Made by a program: the position numbers and the translations under genes. The notes beneath the pieces are model-generated. The model ran no database searches and had not been told where the DNA came from. It saw nothing but the letters and a program-made list of their open reading frames with translations. A DNA stretch of 15,227 nucleotides from Flavobacteriaceae bacterium UBA6268. Lineage in GTDB: Bacteria > Bacteroidota > Bacteroidia > Flavobacteriales > Flavobacteriaceae. Of the stretch, positions 1-7,750 are shown piece by piece. Each line of letters begins with the position of its first letter. Position 1 is the first letter of the stretch. Location of the stretch: NCBI GenBank assembly GCA_002440705.1, contig DJVA01000045.1, positions 1 to 15,227 of the forward strand, written 5' to 3'.

Positions 1-1661
1 ATATGCAGGACATGGAATTCACCATTCAAGAGGGTAAATTGTGGATCCTGCAAACCCGCAATGGTAAACGTACCGGAGCAGCTATGGTAAAAATCGCCAT
101 CGACCTCTGGGCGGAAGGACTCATTACCGACCAAGAAGCATTGCTACTCATCGAACCCAATAAGTTGGATGAGTTACTGCACCCTGTCTTTGACCCAGAA
201 GCTATCAAAAAATCGCACATCCTTGCACAAGGATTGCCCGCTTCACCCGGGGCAGCTACTGGACAGATTGTATTTTTTGCCGATGAAGCCAATAAGTACA
301 AAAACAGCATCTTGGTGCGTATCGAAACTTCCCCCGAAGATTTGGAAGGCATGAACCTGGCCAAAGGTATTTTGACTGCCCGCGGCGGAATGACTTCTCA
401 TGCCGCCGTTGTGGCCCGTGGTATGGGCAAGTGCTGCATCACGGGTGCTGGGGCCTTGAAAATAGATTACAAGGAGCGTACCCTATGGGTAGACGGCAAG
501 GAGTTTCACGAGGGGGACTGGATTTCTTTGAACGGTAGTACGGGGAACATTATTGAAGGTAAAGTAGCTACCATGGAACCTGAATTGAGTGGTGAGTTTG
601 CCGAGTTGATGGCCTTGTCCAACCGTTATTCCAATGTGGAAGTACGAACCAATGCCGATACGCCAAAAGATGCCTATGTGGCTCGTAGTTTTGGTGCCAA
701 AGGTATTGGACTTACCCGCACCGAACATATGTTTTTTGAAGTAGACCGCATCAAAGCCATGCGCGAAATGATTTTGGCCGATACCGTTAAGGGACGCAAG
801 AAAGCCCTTCAACAATTGTTGCCCATGCAGCGCGAAGACTTTGAAGGCATTTTTGAAGCCATGCAGGGTCTGCCCGTAACCATCAGGTTATTGGACCCCC
901 CATTGCATGAGTTTGTCCCTCACCAACTCGCTACCCAAAAAGAGTTGGCCGACGACATGCACATTTCCCTCTTGGCCGTGAAGAATAAAGTGGCCGAATT
1001 GGAAGAATTCAACCCCATGTTGGGTCACAGAGGTTGCCGATTGGGAAATACCTATCCCGAAATTACTGAAATGCAAACCCGCGCCATCATAGAGGCTGCC
1101 CTTAATTTGAAAGCCAAAGGAATTGAAGTGAAGCCAGAAATCATGGTGCCCTTGGTAGGTACCGTTGCCGAATTTGAAGCACAGGAACAGGTTATTCGAA
1201 CTACTGCTAAAAAAGTATTCGAAGAATATCAGGACCGTGTCGAATTTTTGGTAGGTACAATGATTGAGGTACCAAGGGCTGCTCTTGTAGCCGACCAGAT
1301 TGCTGCCAAAGCCGATTTCTTCTCCTTTGGAACGAACGATTTAACGCAGATGACCTTTGGGTATTCGCGGGACGACTCCGAAAAATTCCTTCCCATCTAT
1401 TTGAGCAAAGGTATTTTAAAGGACGATCCCTTTAAAGTGTTGGATCGGGAAGGTGTAGGGCAATTGGTACTTATGGGCACCGAACGTGGCCGTAAGGTCA
1501 ATCCGAAACTTAAAGTAGGCATTTGTGGGGAACATGGAGGTGAGCCCAGTTCCGTCGAATTCTGCTGCGAAAGTGGATTGAACTACGTAAGCTGTTCGCC
1601 CTATCGGGTACCGATTGCCCGTGTGGCCACTGCACAAGCTGCTTTGAAAATGCAGGGCTAG
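1..1661 (+). CDS. ppdK: Pyruvate, phosphate dikinase, C-terminal part (5' end outside window)
   Basis: PPDK reversibly converts pyruvate + ATP + phosphate to phosphoenolpyruvate + AMP + PPi in the cytoplasm; in flavobacteria it can serve gluconeogenesis or PPi-linked glycolysis. Reading starts in frame at base 3, but the visible 552 residues match only the C-terminal ~60% of a roughly 900-residue enzyme. The ATG at base 3 is therefore an internal Met, and the ATP-grasp domain lies mostly outside. Visible first is the end of the nucleotide domain (FTIQEGKLWILQTRNGKRTG). Next comes the swivelling phosphohistidine domain with GGMTSHAAVVARG, whose catalytic His is visible residue 133 (bases 399-401). 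The PEP/pyruvate-binding TIM barrel follows, with GTNDLTQMTFGYSRDD and the active-site Cys in GICGEHGGEP (visible residue 508). The open frame is intact to the TAG. It ends 18 bases before a hairpin terminator and converges on hisS. PPDK is favoured over PEP synthase because of the GYSRDD and ILKDDPF segments typical of PPDK. Confidence 0.96.
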   Translation, partial: MQDMEFTIQEGKLWILQTRNGKRTGAAMVKIAIDLWAEGLITDQEALLLIEPNKLDELLHPVFDPEAIKKSHILAQGLPASPGAATGQIVFFADEANKYKNSILVRIETSPEDLEGMNLAKGILTARGGMTSHAAVVARGMGKCCITGAGALKIDYKERTLWVDGKEFHEGDWISLNGSTGNIIEGKVATMEPELSGEFAELMALSNRYSNVEVRTNADTPKDAYVARSFGAKGIGLTRTEHMFFEVDRIKAMREMILADTVKGRKKALQQLLPMQREDFEGIFEAMQGLPVTIRLLDPPLHEFVPHQLATQKELADDMHISLLAVKNKVAELEEFNPMLGHRGCRLGNTYPEITEMQTRAIIEAALNLKAKGIEVKPEIMVPLVGTVAEFEAQEQVIRTTAKKVFEEYQDRVEFLVGTMIEVPRAALVADQIAAKADFFSFGTNDLTQMTFGYSRDDSEKFLPIYLSKGILKDDPFKVLDREGVGQLVLMGTERGRKVNPKLKVGICGEHGGEPSSVEFCCESGLNYVSCSPYRVPIARVATAQAALKMQG

Positions 1662-1678
1662 GATCGTTAGGCCTCAAG

Positions 1679-1710
1679 AAAAATCCCTTCCAGGTTGGAA
1701 GGGATTTTTT
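1679..1710. terminator. Bidirectional intrinsic terminator between ppdK and hisS
   Basis: A perfect 9-bp stem, TCCCTTCCA (1684-1692) with TGGAAGGGA (1696-1704), closes a 3-base GGT loop. It is flanked by an A-run on the left (1679-1683) and a T-run on the right (1705-1710). The A/T flanks extend the pairing and give a U-tract on either strand, so it can stop both ppdK (+) and the convergent hisS (-). Confidence 0.85.
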
Positions 1711-1732
1711 AGTTTGGAGCAAGTTTGATGGG

Positions 1733-3103
1733 CTAGCTAAGCACCTGAAACAATTCCTTCAAGTTTACCGTTTGCTGTTCCCCGGTCTTCATATTTTTTA
1801 GTGTATATGTACTAGCTTCCATTTCAGCAGAACCTGCCAGTACCGTGAAGGGGATGTTCCGTTTGTCGGCATAACCCATCTGCTTGCCCATTTTGGCTGC
1901 ATCGGGATACAATTCGGAAGCAATGCCTTGTTGACGCAAAGTAGTAATGGCCTTCATGGCATAAAGGGCTTCGGTTTCCCCAAAATTGATAAAAAGTACT
2001 TGGGTATTCGAAGCAACCGTTTCCGGAAAGGCATCCAAAGCCTCCATCACCAAATACATACGGTCGAGACCAAAGGAAATGCCTACCCCGCTCATGTCTT
2101 TCAATCCAAAAATGCCCGTAAGGTCGTCATAGCGCCCGCCACCGCCAATGCTGCCCATATCGACTCCTTTGGGGGCACTCACTTCAAAGATGGCTCCCGT
2201 ATAGTAGTTGAGTCCGCGGGCCAGGGTCACGTCAATTTCCAAAGTTGCCGATTGCAAGCCAAGGGATTCGATGGCGTTGATTATAAAGGTTAATTCTTCA
2301 ATACCTTTCAGGCCTGTTTCCGAAGTTGAAAGCAAATTGGTGAGTAATTTCAACTTGTCCTTGGCATTGCCCGAGGCCGTAAACAAAGGCTGTACCTTTT
2401 CCAGTGCTTTTTCAGAAATGCCCTTCTCGCGCATTTCCTTTTTCACGCCTTCCTCCCCTATCTTGTCCAACTTGTCCAGGGCTACCGTAAAATCGATGAG
2501 TTTGTCGGCTTCGCCTATTACTTCGGCAATGCCACTAAGGACCTTGCGGTTGTTCATCTTAATAGTAGTTCCCGTCAGGTTCAATTGGGTAAAGACCGCA
2601 TCGTACAATTGCACGAGTTCCACTTCCTGCCACAGGGAATCACTGCCCACCACATCGGCATCGCATTGGTAAAACTCGCGAAAGCGTCCTTTCTGGGGCC
2701 TATCGGCTCGCCATACGGGCTGTATCTGGTAGCGTTTGAAGGGGAAGGTGAGTTCGTTTTGATGTTGTACGACGTACCTTGCGAAAGGCACGGTAAGGTC
2801 ATAGCGAAGGGCTTTCTCGGAGATTTGAGTGGTTATTTTGTTGCTGTCTTTTTCATTATACACACTATCCTGCACTTTACTCAGATAATCCCCACTATTC
2901 AAAATCTTAAAGATCAACCGGTCCCCTTCCTCCCCGTACTTACCCATCAAGGTATCGCTGTTCTCGAAACTGGGCGTTTCTATGGGTCGGTAGCCATAGG
3001 CCGTGAAGCAACTCTTCAAGGTTTCCATGAGGTAGTTTCGTTTCACTACCTCCTCGGGGGAAAAGTCGCGGGTGCCTTTGGGTATGGACGGTTTTTGTGC
3101 CAC
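1733..3103 (-). CDS. hisS: Histidine--tRNA ligase (GTG start)
   Basis: Charges tRNA-His in the cytoplasm; class II aminoacyl-tRNA synthetase. The N-terminal segment PSIPKGTRDFSPEE is the standard opening of HisRS. The catalytic core shows the motif 2 region (QPVWRADRPQKGRFREFYQC), the HisRS-specific LARGLNYYTGAIFEV, and motif 3-type GGGGRYDDL and GISFGLDRMYL. The last ~95 residues form the anticodon-binding domain, beginning near QVLFINFGETEA. The frame stays open upstream to 3277, but that extension is unlike the family and would overlap the divergent acyltransferase gene. The GTG at 3103-3101, read as VAQKPSIPKGTRD, gives 456 residues, the usual length in this group, and leaves a 113-bp divergent intergenic region. 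Only a weak -7-like box (GATATTTG, minus strand, 3136-3129) was seen upstream, with no matching -33 TTG. Transcription ends at the shared terminator at 1679-1710. Confidence 0.95.
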   Translation of the reverse strand: MAQKPSIPKGTRDFSPEEVVKRNYLMETLKSCFTAYGYRPIETPSFENSDTLMGKYGEEGDRLIFKILNSGDYLSKVQDSVYNEKDSNKITTQISEKALRYDLTVPFARYVVQHQNELTFPFKRYQIQPVWRADRPQKGRFREFYQCDADVVGSDSLWQEVELVQLYDAVFTQLNLTGTTIKMNNRKVLSGIAEVIGEADKLIDFTVALDKLDKIGEEGVKKEMREKGISEKALEKVQPLFTASGNAKDKLKLLTNLLSTSETGLKGIEELTFIINAIESLGLQSATLEIDVTLARGLNYYTGAIFEVSAPKGVDMGSIGGGGRYDDLTGIFGLKDMSGVGISFGLDRMYLVMEALDAFPETVASNTQVLFINFGETEALYAMKAITTLRQQGIASELYPDAAKMGKQMGYADKRNIPFTVLAGSAEMEASTYTLKNMKTGEQQTVNLKELFQVLS

Positions 3104-3156
3104 GGGTGTGTTTTTTGTATTCCGTTCACAAATATCGGAAAAAATGAAAGAATTGG

Positions 3157-3188
3157 TTGGTAGGAATCTACGGGATTTAATAGATTTG
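3157..3188 (+). promoter_or_regulatory. Candidate Bacteroidota-type promoter for the acyltransferase gene
   Basis: TTG at 3157-3159, a 21-base spacer and TAGATTTG at 3181-3188 fit the known Bacteroidota primary sigma pattern TTG-N(17-23)-TAnnTTTG. The -7 box matches at every fixed position. Transcription would start about 20 bases before the ATG at 3217. Assignment is by pattern only. Confidence 0.5.
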
Positions 3189-3216
3189 GAATGTCTTCCT
3201 GTATGATCTGTTCGAA

Positions 3217-5133
3217 ATGCTGAATTTTCCCAAGGTCGAAAAATCCTACCGTCCCGAGCTGAACGGGCTCCGGGCACTGGCCGTGCTGCTGGTCCTTTTC
3301 TTCCATTTGGACTTCCATTGGATGCAGGGCGGGTTCCTGGGGGTGGACATCTTTCTGGTGATCTCCGGGTACTTCATCAGCAAGAACCTGTTGTATGACC
3401 TTCAGAATGAGCGCTTCAGCTTTAAAAAATTCTATACCAAGCGCCTGCGCAGGCTCTTCCCGGCATTGATCGTTACCATCGCCGGGGTCCTGTTGGCAGG
3501 GTATTACCTGATGACGCCCGCGGCCTATGAGCGGTTGGGGCTTTCCTCCCTGTTCTCCTCCCTTTCGGCCTCCAACTTCTTTTTCTGGAAGGAAGCCGGG
3601 TACTTCGATGGGGAAGCAGCCACCAAGCCCCTGCTGCACATGTGGTCGCTCTCGCTGGAGGAACAGTTCTACCTCTTCTGGCCCCTGTGCCTGATGCTCG
3701 TGTTCCGGTGGTGGAGGAAGGGCCTTGGATTGCTGCTGCTGGTGGGCATTGTGGCCTCCATCGCCATCTGTGAGGCTTTTCGTCCCGAGCATGCCAGCGC
3801 GGTGTTCTTCCTGATCCCCTTCCGCATGTTCGAGTTCTGGATGGGGGCCCTGTGCATCGGCCTGGAACACAAGGCCCTTTTCAAAAAACGCGGCCTGCAG
3901 GAAATCCTCTTCGCCATGGGACTTGTTTTAATGATCGGCACCTCCATATACACCAACGGGGACAGCAGGATGCCCGGGCTGCTTTCCTTGGTGCCCTGTG
4001 CCGGTGCGATGATGGTCATCTTGGGCGGAAAAGCCCCATGGGCCCGTTGGACGCTCAGCAACAAAACCATGGAATACATCGGGAAGGCCTCCTATTCCAT
4101 TTACTTGGTGCATTGGCCGCTGATTGTTTATTTCAAATACTATACTTTAGAGGAACTCAGTAAGGCGAATCAATGGGTGCTTGGATTGATTTCCATTGCC
4201 TTGGGATTTTTGATGTGGCAGTTTGTTGAAAATAAATTCCGGTACACCAAAAAACCAAAGATTGGGATGGATCGCATTTGGATTGGGGTTCCGGTACTGA
4301 TTCTTCTCTTGGTATTGACGGGTTCGTTTATTTGGAAATCAGGAGGTATCCCAGGTAGATTTAGCGACCAACTTTACATGACCAAAGAAGAAATTACAAG
4401 CAATAGGGATCGGTATTTTGAAAAGTATAGCATAGATAATGAGTTGCTTTTGGGTGATCCAGGATCGGGGCAAGTCATTATCATGGGGAATTCGCATGCC
4501 ATCGATTTGATCTATATGCTGAGGGAAAATGGGTTTACCCCAAGAATTACAAGGTTGAATAGTTTAGGGAAGTGCTATAATTTTGGGCAATCTTATGCCG
4601 AAAATGATGAAGGGTTGTGCTTAAAGCAACTGGAGCATAACCTTGCAGACGAAAATTGGGCCACTGCAGACGCTATTTTTCTACATGACAATTGGCCACA
4701 ATTAAATTTGGAAGGTTTAAAAGAAATCCTGAAGAAAGTTAGGGCGTTAACGGAAGCACCCATTTATGTGGTAGGGCCAAAAATGACCTATACCCAGGAC
4801 ATTCCAGACATTGTCCATGCAAGTAAAACAGTGGTCCCCAAAAACATCAACTCCTTTGCTCAACAATTTGAAAAATGCAATGAAAAGGTTTTTATAGATT
4901 TGAAATTGATTGAGGAATTCAGCAATCCCAAATATGCCAATGATCATATTTTCTATATTGATTTGCTCGAATTACAAGGAGGGGATAACCTCGAAGCGTT
5001 CGAAATCGTTTCTTCAGAAAAGCTAAAATTCTTGTATTTTGACTTCAATCATTTTACCACGGAGGGAGCCAGAAAACTAGGAACTAAATTAAAAAAAGTA
5101 CACCCCGAGCTTTTTAATGCGAACAGACCTTAG
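3217..5133 (+). CDS. OafA/YrhL-type membrane acyltransferase with C-terminal SGNH domain
   Basis: Predicted to move acetyl (or a similar acyl) groups across the inner membrane onto a cell-envelope or extracellular glycan. Residues ~11-345 are the acyltransferase-3 domain, with ~10 hydrophobic helices. Hallmarks are YRPELNGLRALAV with R19, H30, GFLGVDIFLVISGYFI (39-54), RLRRLFPA (76-83), LLHMWSLSLEEQFY (139-152) and GKASYSIYLVHWPL (289-302). An extra helix near 354-374 leads to a periplasmic SGNH-hydrolase-like domain. That domain has GNSH (424-427, nucleophile Ser426) and DFNH (609-612, the DxxH block with Asp609 and His612), so its catalytic residues look intact. The 638-residue length is normal for the two-domain OafA form. 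The acceptor cannot be deduced because no polysaccharide genes lie nearby. Base composition changes sharply inside the gene: GC-rich to about base 4130, then AT-rich (see findings). The ATG is placed after a plausible promoter; no Shine-Dalgarno is evident. Confidence 0.93.
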   Translation: MLNFPKVEKSYRPELNGLRALAVLLVLFFHLDFHWMQGGFLGVDIFLVISGYFISKNLLYDLQNERFSFKKFYTKRLRRLFPALIVTIAGVLLAGYYLMTPAAYERLGLSSLFSSLSASNFFFWKEAGYFDGEAATKPLLHMWSLSLEEQFYLFWPLCLMLVFRWWRKGLGLLLLVGIVASIAICEAFRPEHASAVFFLIPFRMFEFWMGALCIGLEHKALFKKRGLQEILFAMGLVLMIGTSIYTNGDSRMPGLLSLVPCAGAMMVILGGKAPWARWTLSNKTMEYIGKASYSIYLVHWPLIVYFKYYTLEELSKANQWVLGLISIALGFLMWQFVENKFRYTKKPKIGMDRIWIGVPVLILLLVLTGSFIWKSGGIPGRFSDQLYMTKEEITSNRDRYFEKYSIDNELLLGDPGSGQVIIMGNSHAIDLIYMLRENGFTPRITRLNSLGKCYNFGQSYAENDEGLCLKQLEHNLADENWATADAIFLHDNWPQLNLEGLKEILKKVRALTEAPIYVVGPKMTYTQDIPDIVHASKTVVPKNINSFAQQFEKCNEKVFIDLKLIEEFSNPKYANDHIFYIDLLELQGGDNLEAFEIVSSEKLKFLYFDFNHFTTEGARKLGTKLKKVHPELFNANRP

Positions 5134-5198
5134 AAAAACCAAATTATTGTAACTTTAAAAACCATTAGCAGACTCATCTCCTAACCACAACAAGGATT

Positions 5199-6440
5199 AT
5201 GTTTGGACTTTTTCGTGAAAATGTACGGATTGCTCTCGACTCGATCAAGACGCAGCTCTTGCGCACCATCTTGACCATTATTATCATCGGGATTGGAATA
5301 TGGGCCTTGGTGGGCATCCTAAGTGCCGTAAAAGCTCTGGAAAATACCATTGCCAGTAGTTTTTCTTCGATGGGCTCCAACACTTTCAACCTGCAGCAGT
5401 ACGAATTTGAAACGCAGCGCCACGGTGGTGGGGAACGCCAAAAAATCAATCCCATCATCAGTTACGATAACGTACGGGAGTTTGTAGACGGTTATGATTA
5501 CCCCTATACCCAAACTTCCATCTCCTTTTTAGGAACCCGAACGGCCGAAGTAAAATACGACAACGAGAAAACCGATCCCGAGGTGCAGGTCTTTGGAGTA
5601 AACGAGCATTACCTCTCCAACACGGGTACTAAAGTACAGATGGGAAGGGAATTCAATTTTTTTGATATTCAGAACAACAACAAGGTGTGCCTTATCGGTT
5701 CGGATTTCCTTAAAAATCTTTTTGAAACTGAAAATCCCATTGGTAAAACCATCAGCATCCGAGGCGTTAAGTTTAAAGTGGCAGGAGTACTGGAGTCTAA
5801 GGGTTCTTCTTTTGGAAACAATCAGGACCTAAAAGTATTGATCCCTATCCAAGTGGCACGGGGCATCTTTACCCAGCCCAACATCAACTATACCATCAGC
5901 GTGAAAGTTGAAGACAAATCCTTACTACAGGATGCGCAAGATGCAGCCATTGTGGCATTCCGGAACATTAGAAGGTTGAGTCCGCTGGAAGAAAACAATT
6001 TTGGCATTGAACGCAGCGAGGACCTCATCAATCGGGTTGCGCAAATTGGAGGAGTACTGGAAACCGCCGCTTGGTTTATTAGCATCATTACTATTTTTGG
6101 ATCTTCCATTGCCTTAATGAATATCATGCTGGTATCCGTAACCGACCGTACCCGAGAGATTGGCGTACGCAAGGCACTGGGGGCCAAACGTTCCACCATC
6201 TCTACCCAGTTTTTTATCGAAACCATTGTCATTGGGCAGTTTGGATGTGTCTTGGGAATACTTCTTGGAATTCTTACCGGTTTTCTTTTTGCCAAAATCG
6301 TAAACTTTAATTATACACTACCAGTAGGTGCCATGGTGGCCTCTGTTATCATCTCCTTTGTAGTAGCACTGATCGCGGGCCTGTATCCTGCCACCAAGGC
6401 AGCACGTTTAGACCCTATTGAAAGTTTGCGTTACGAGTAG
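5199..6440 (+). CDS. MacB/FtsX-type ABC transporter permease
   Basis: Inner-membrane permease of the type VII (MacB-like) ABC class; these usually work with a separate LolD/MacB-type ATPase in mechanotransmission, efflux or envelope tasks. Residues 1-21 are a cytoplasmic amphipathic start (FRENVRIALDSIKTQLLRT). TM1 is ~22-44. The MacB-type periplasmic core spans ~45-285, followed by TM2 ~287-312, TM3 ~338-365 and TM4 ~375-395. The cytoplasmic loop TDRTREIGVRKALGAKRSTI (315-334) is the conserved ATPase-coupling region, and the ending YPATKAARLDPIESLRYE is diagnostic of the family. At 413 residues it is full length. No ATPase or membrane-fusion gene is in the window, so the substrate is unknown. 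AAGGA lies 2 bases before the ATG, closer than usual. Only a weak -7-like TAACTTTA (5150-5157) lies upstream. The stop codon at 6438-6440 directly abuts the stop of the next gene on the other strand. Confidence 0.92.
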   Translation: MFGLFRENVRIALDSIKTQLLRTILTIIIIGIGIWALVGILSAVKALENTIASSFSSMGSNTFNLQQYEFETQRHGGGERQKINPIISYDNVREFVDGYDYPYTQTSISFLGTRTAEVKYDNEKTDPEVQVFGVNEHYLSNTGTKVQMGREFNFFDIQNNNKVCLIGSDFLKNLFETENPIGKTISIRGVKFKVAGVLESKGSSFGNNQDLKVLIPIQVARGIFTQPNINYTISVKVEDKSLLQDAQDAAIVAFRNIRRLSPLEENNFGIERSEDLINRVAQIGGVLETAAWFISIITIFGSSIALMNIMLVSVTDRTREIGVRKALGAKRSTISTQFFIETIVIGQFGCVLGILLGILTGFLFAKIVNFNYTLPVGAMVASVIISFVVALIAGLYPATKAARLDPIESLRYE

Positions 6441-6911
6441 TTACAGATTCAAGTAGTTGGCCAAGCTTTCAAATAAATGGCCGTTTGAAATAACAGCGCC
6501 CTTTTGAATCAATTGAAAAACCTCCAAATTCCGATTGGTTGCATACACCTTTTGGGATTTAAAGAGTTCTACCTCTTTGGAATCCAAGTGTTTTTCCAAC
6601 CATTTCATCCCCATACTAGACGTAAGATCGATACTGTTTAGGGCTTTTACCACAATCAATGACATGTGTTCCTTTTCAAGCTTAAAAAGAAACCACTGTT
6701 GTGGGGAAAGGTTTTCAAGATACATTACTTTAGCGAGCGCACCTTCCCAAATTAGGTCGCTGAAAACGTCCAGTTCCTCTTCCGCAACATGGGGCTGCTC
6801 GTTTTTGAGAAGCTCCCATTCGTCCTTGGTAATGGACTGACTCGCAAGAAAGCGGGCAAACTCTTGATGCAACTCCTCAAACTGTTCCTTGGTAAGGCGG
6901 GTGTATTTCAT
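6441..6911 (-). CDS. Conserved hypothetical protein, probably DUF6495 family
   Basis: A 156-residue soluble, acidic and largely helical protein with no signal peptide or membrane segment. The opening MKYTRLTKEQFEELHQEF, the segment FLASQSITKDEW and the core EEELDVFSDLIWEGAL resemble a small protein family common in Flavobacteriia that I recall as DUF6495; the assignment is from memory. No catalytic motif can be pointed to and no function should be assigned. The gene starts 70 bases downstream of rplI, beyond that gene's terminator, so it is probably not simply part of the ribosomal operon. No promoter matching the Bacteroidota consensus was found in the gap. It converges with the permease gene with zero bases between the stop codons. 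Confidence 0.8.
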   Translation of the reverse strand: MKYTRLTKEQFEELHQEFARFLASQSITKDEWELLKNEQPHVAEEELDVFSDLIWEGALAKVMYLENLSPQQWFLFKLEKEHMSLIVVKALNSIDLTSSMGMKWLEKHLDSKEVELFKSQKVYATNRNLEVFQLIQKGAVISNGHLFESLANYLNL

Positions 6912-6925
6912 TCAAACTGTGTTTC

Positions 6926-6962
6926 AAAAAAAAACCCTCCAAGAACAATCCGGGAGGGTTTT
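6926..6962 (-). terminator. Intrinsic terminator after rplI
   Basis: AAAACCCTCC (6931-6940) pairs with GGAGGGTTTT (6953-6962) across a 12-base loop. On the minus strand the hairpin is followed by nine T (complement of the A-run 6926-6934). It sits just after the rplI stop and before the DUF6495-like gene, so it should end the rpsF-rpsR-rplI transcript. Confidence 0.82.
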
Positions 6963-6981
6963 GGTATGCACTGTTAACCGT

Positions 6982-7434
6982 TTATTTTGCTTCAGCGATT
7001 ACGTCGAAGGCAAAGTCGGCCACCACTTCGCGATGGAAACGGATTTTGGCTTCGTACCGTCCGGTACGCTTGATTAATCCACCGGCGATGTTGATGAATT
7101 TTTTCTCAATTTCAACACCTTCCTGAGCTAAGGCGTCAGCAAGATCGGCATTACTAACCGAGCCGAAGAGCTTATCGCCTTCACCGGCTTTGGCTGTAAT
7201 TTTCAATTCGATGCCGTTCAACTTATCCGCTTCTTTTTGCGCATCATCAATCATTTTCTTTTCCTTGTGGGCGCGTTGCTTCAGGTTTTCTGCCAATACT
7301 TTCTTCGCAGAAGGAGTGGCAAGTACCGCAAATCCTTGGGGAATGAGGAAGTTTCTTCCGTAACCGCTTTTAACGGTGACCAAATCATCCGCAAAGCCTA
7401 GGTTTTCAACGTCTTTCTTCAATATAAGTTCCAT
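6982..7434 (-). CDS. rplI: 50S ribosomal protein bL9
   Basis: Structural protein of the large subunit, bound near the L1 stalk base. The 150-residue length matches the family. The N-terminal domain (residues 1-~40) has the typical MELILKKDVENLGFADDLVTVKSGYGRNFLIPQG. A charged connecting helix (~41-75) follows, then the C-terminal domain with GDKLFGSVSNADLADAL and GLIKRTGRYEAKIRFH. It is the last gene of the rpsF-rpsR-rplI operon, 13 bases after rpsR, and is followed by a strong terminator. The final IAEAK is in the usual position, so the gene appears complete. Confidence 0.98.
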   Translation of the reverse strand: MELILKKDVENLGFADDLVTVKSGYGRNFLIPQGFAVLATPSAKKVLAENLKQRAHKEKKMIDDAQKEADKLNGIELKITAKAGEGDKLFGSVSNADLADALAQEGVEIEKKFINIAGGLIKRTGRYEAKIRFHREVVADFAFDVIAEAK

Positions 7435-7447
7435 ATCCTAACGCTTT

Positions 7448-7747
7448 TTATTTTAACAAATCGCCAACGTAGGGCATTAAGGCCAAATGCCGCGCCCTTT
7501 TGATGGCCACGGCCACTTTTCGTTGGTATTTCAATGAAGTTCCGGTCAATCGTCGGGGAAGAATTTTCCCTTGCTCGTTTACAAATTTCAACAAGAAATC
7601 TGGGTCTTTGTAGTCGATATACTTAATACCCGATTTTTTGAATCGGCAGTATTTTTTCGTCTTTGAAGTCTCAATGTTCAATGGGGTGAGGTAACGAATT
7701 TCCCCATCCTTTTTTCCTTTGGCTTGCTGTTCAATGGATGTTGACAT
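7448..7747 (-). CDS. rpsR: 30S ribosomal protein bS18
   Basis: Small-subunit protein that binds the 16S rRNA platform as a pair with bS6. The 99 residues include a ~20-residue N-terminal extension relative to the E. coli protein. The core has YIDYKDPDFLLKFVNEQGKILPRRLTGTSLKYQRKVAVAIKRARHL in the usual order (quoted here as LPRRLTGTSLKYQRKVAVAI and KRARHLALMPY). It starts 3 bases after the rpsF stop, indicating translational coupling, and is followed 13 bases later by rplI. No ssb or priB gene lies between rpsF and rpsR, unlike many Firmicutes and enterobacterial operons. Confidence 0.98.
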   Translation of the reverse strand: MSTSIEQQAKGKKDGEIRYLTPLNIETSKTKKYCRFKKSGIKYIDYKDPDFLLKFVNEQGKILPRRLTGTSLKYQRKVAVAIKRARHLALMPYVGDLLK

Positions 7748-7750
7748 GGC

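Noticed and set aside
2585..3163. 192-codon plus-strand open frame opposite hisS
   Set aside because: Antisense to conserved synthetase motifs, with no recognisable domain of its own.
3104..3277. N-terminal extension of hisS by 58 codons to an upstream start
   Set aside because: The extension does not resemble HisRS, overlaps the divergent acyltransferase gene and its promoter, and the GTG before AQKPSIPKGTRD gives the normal protein length.
3046..3870. 274-codon open frame antisense to the acyltransferase gene
   Set aside because: It is a by-product of the GC-rich segment: Pro/Gly/Gln/Glu-rich low-complexity translation with no family resemblance, opposite a well-supported gene.
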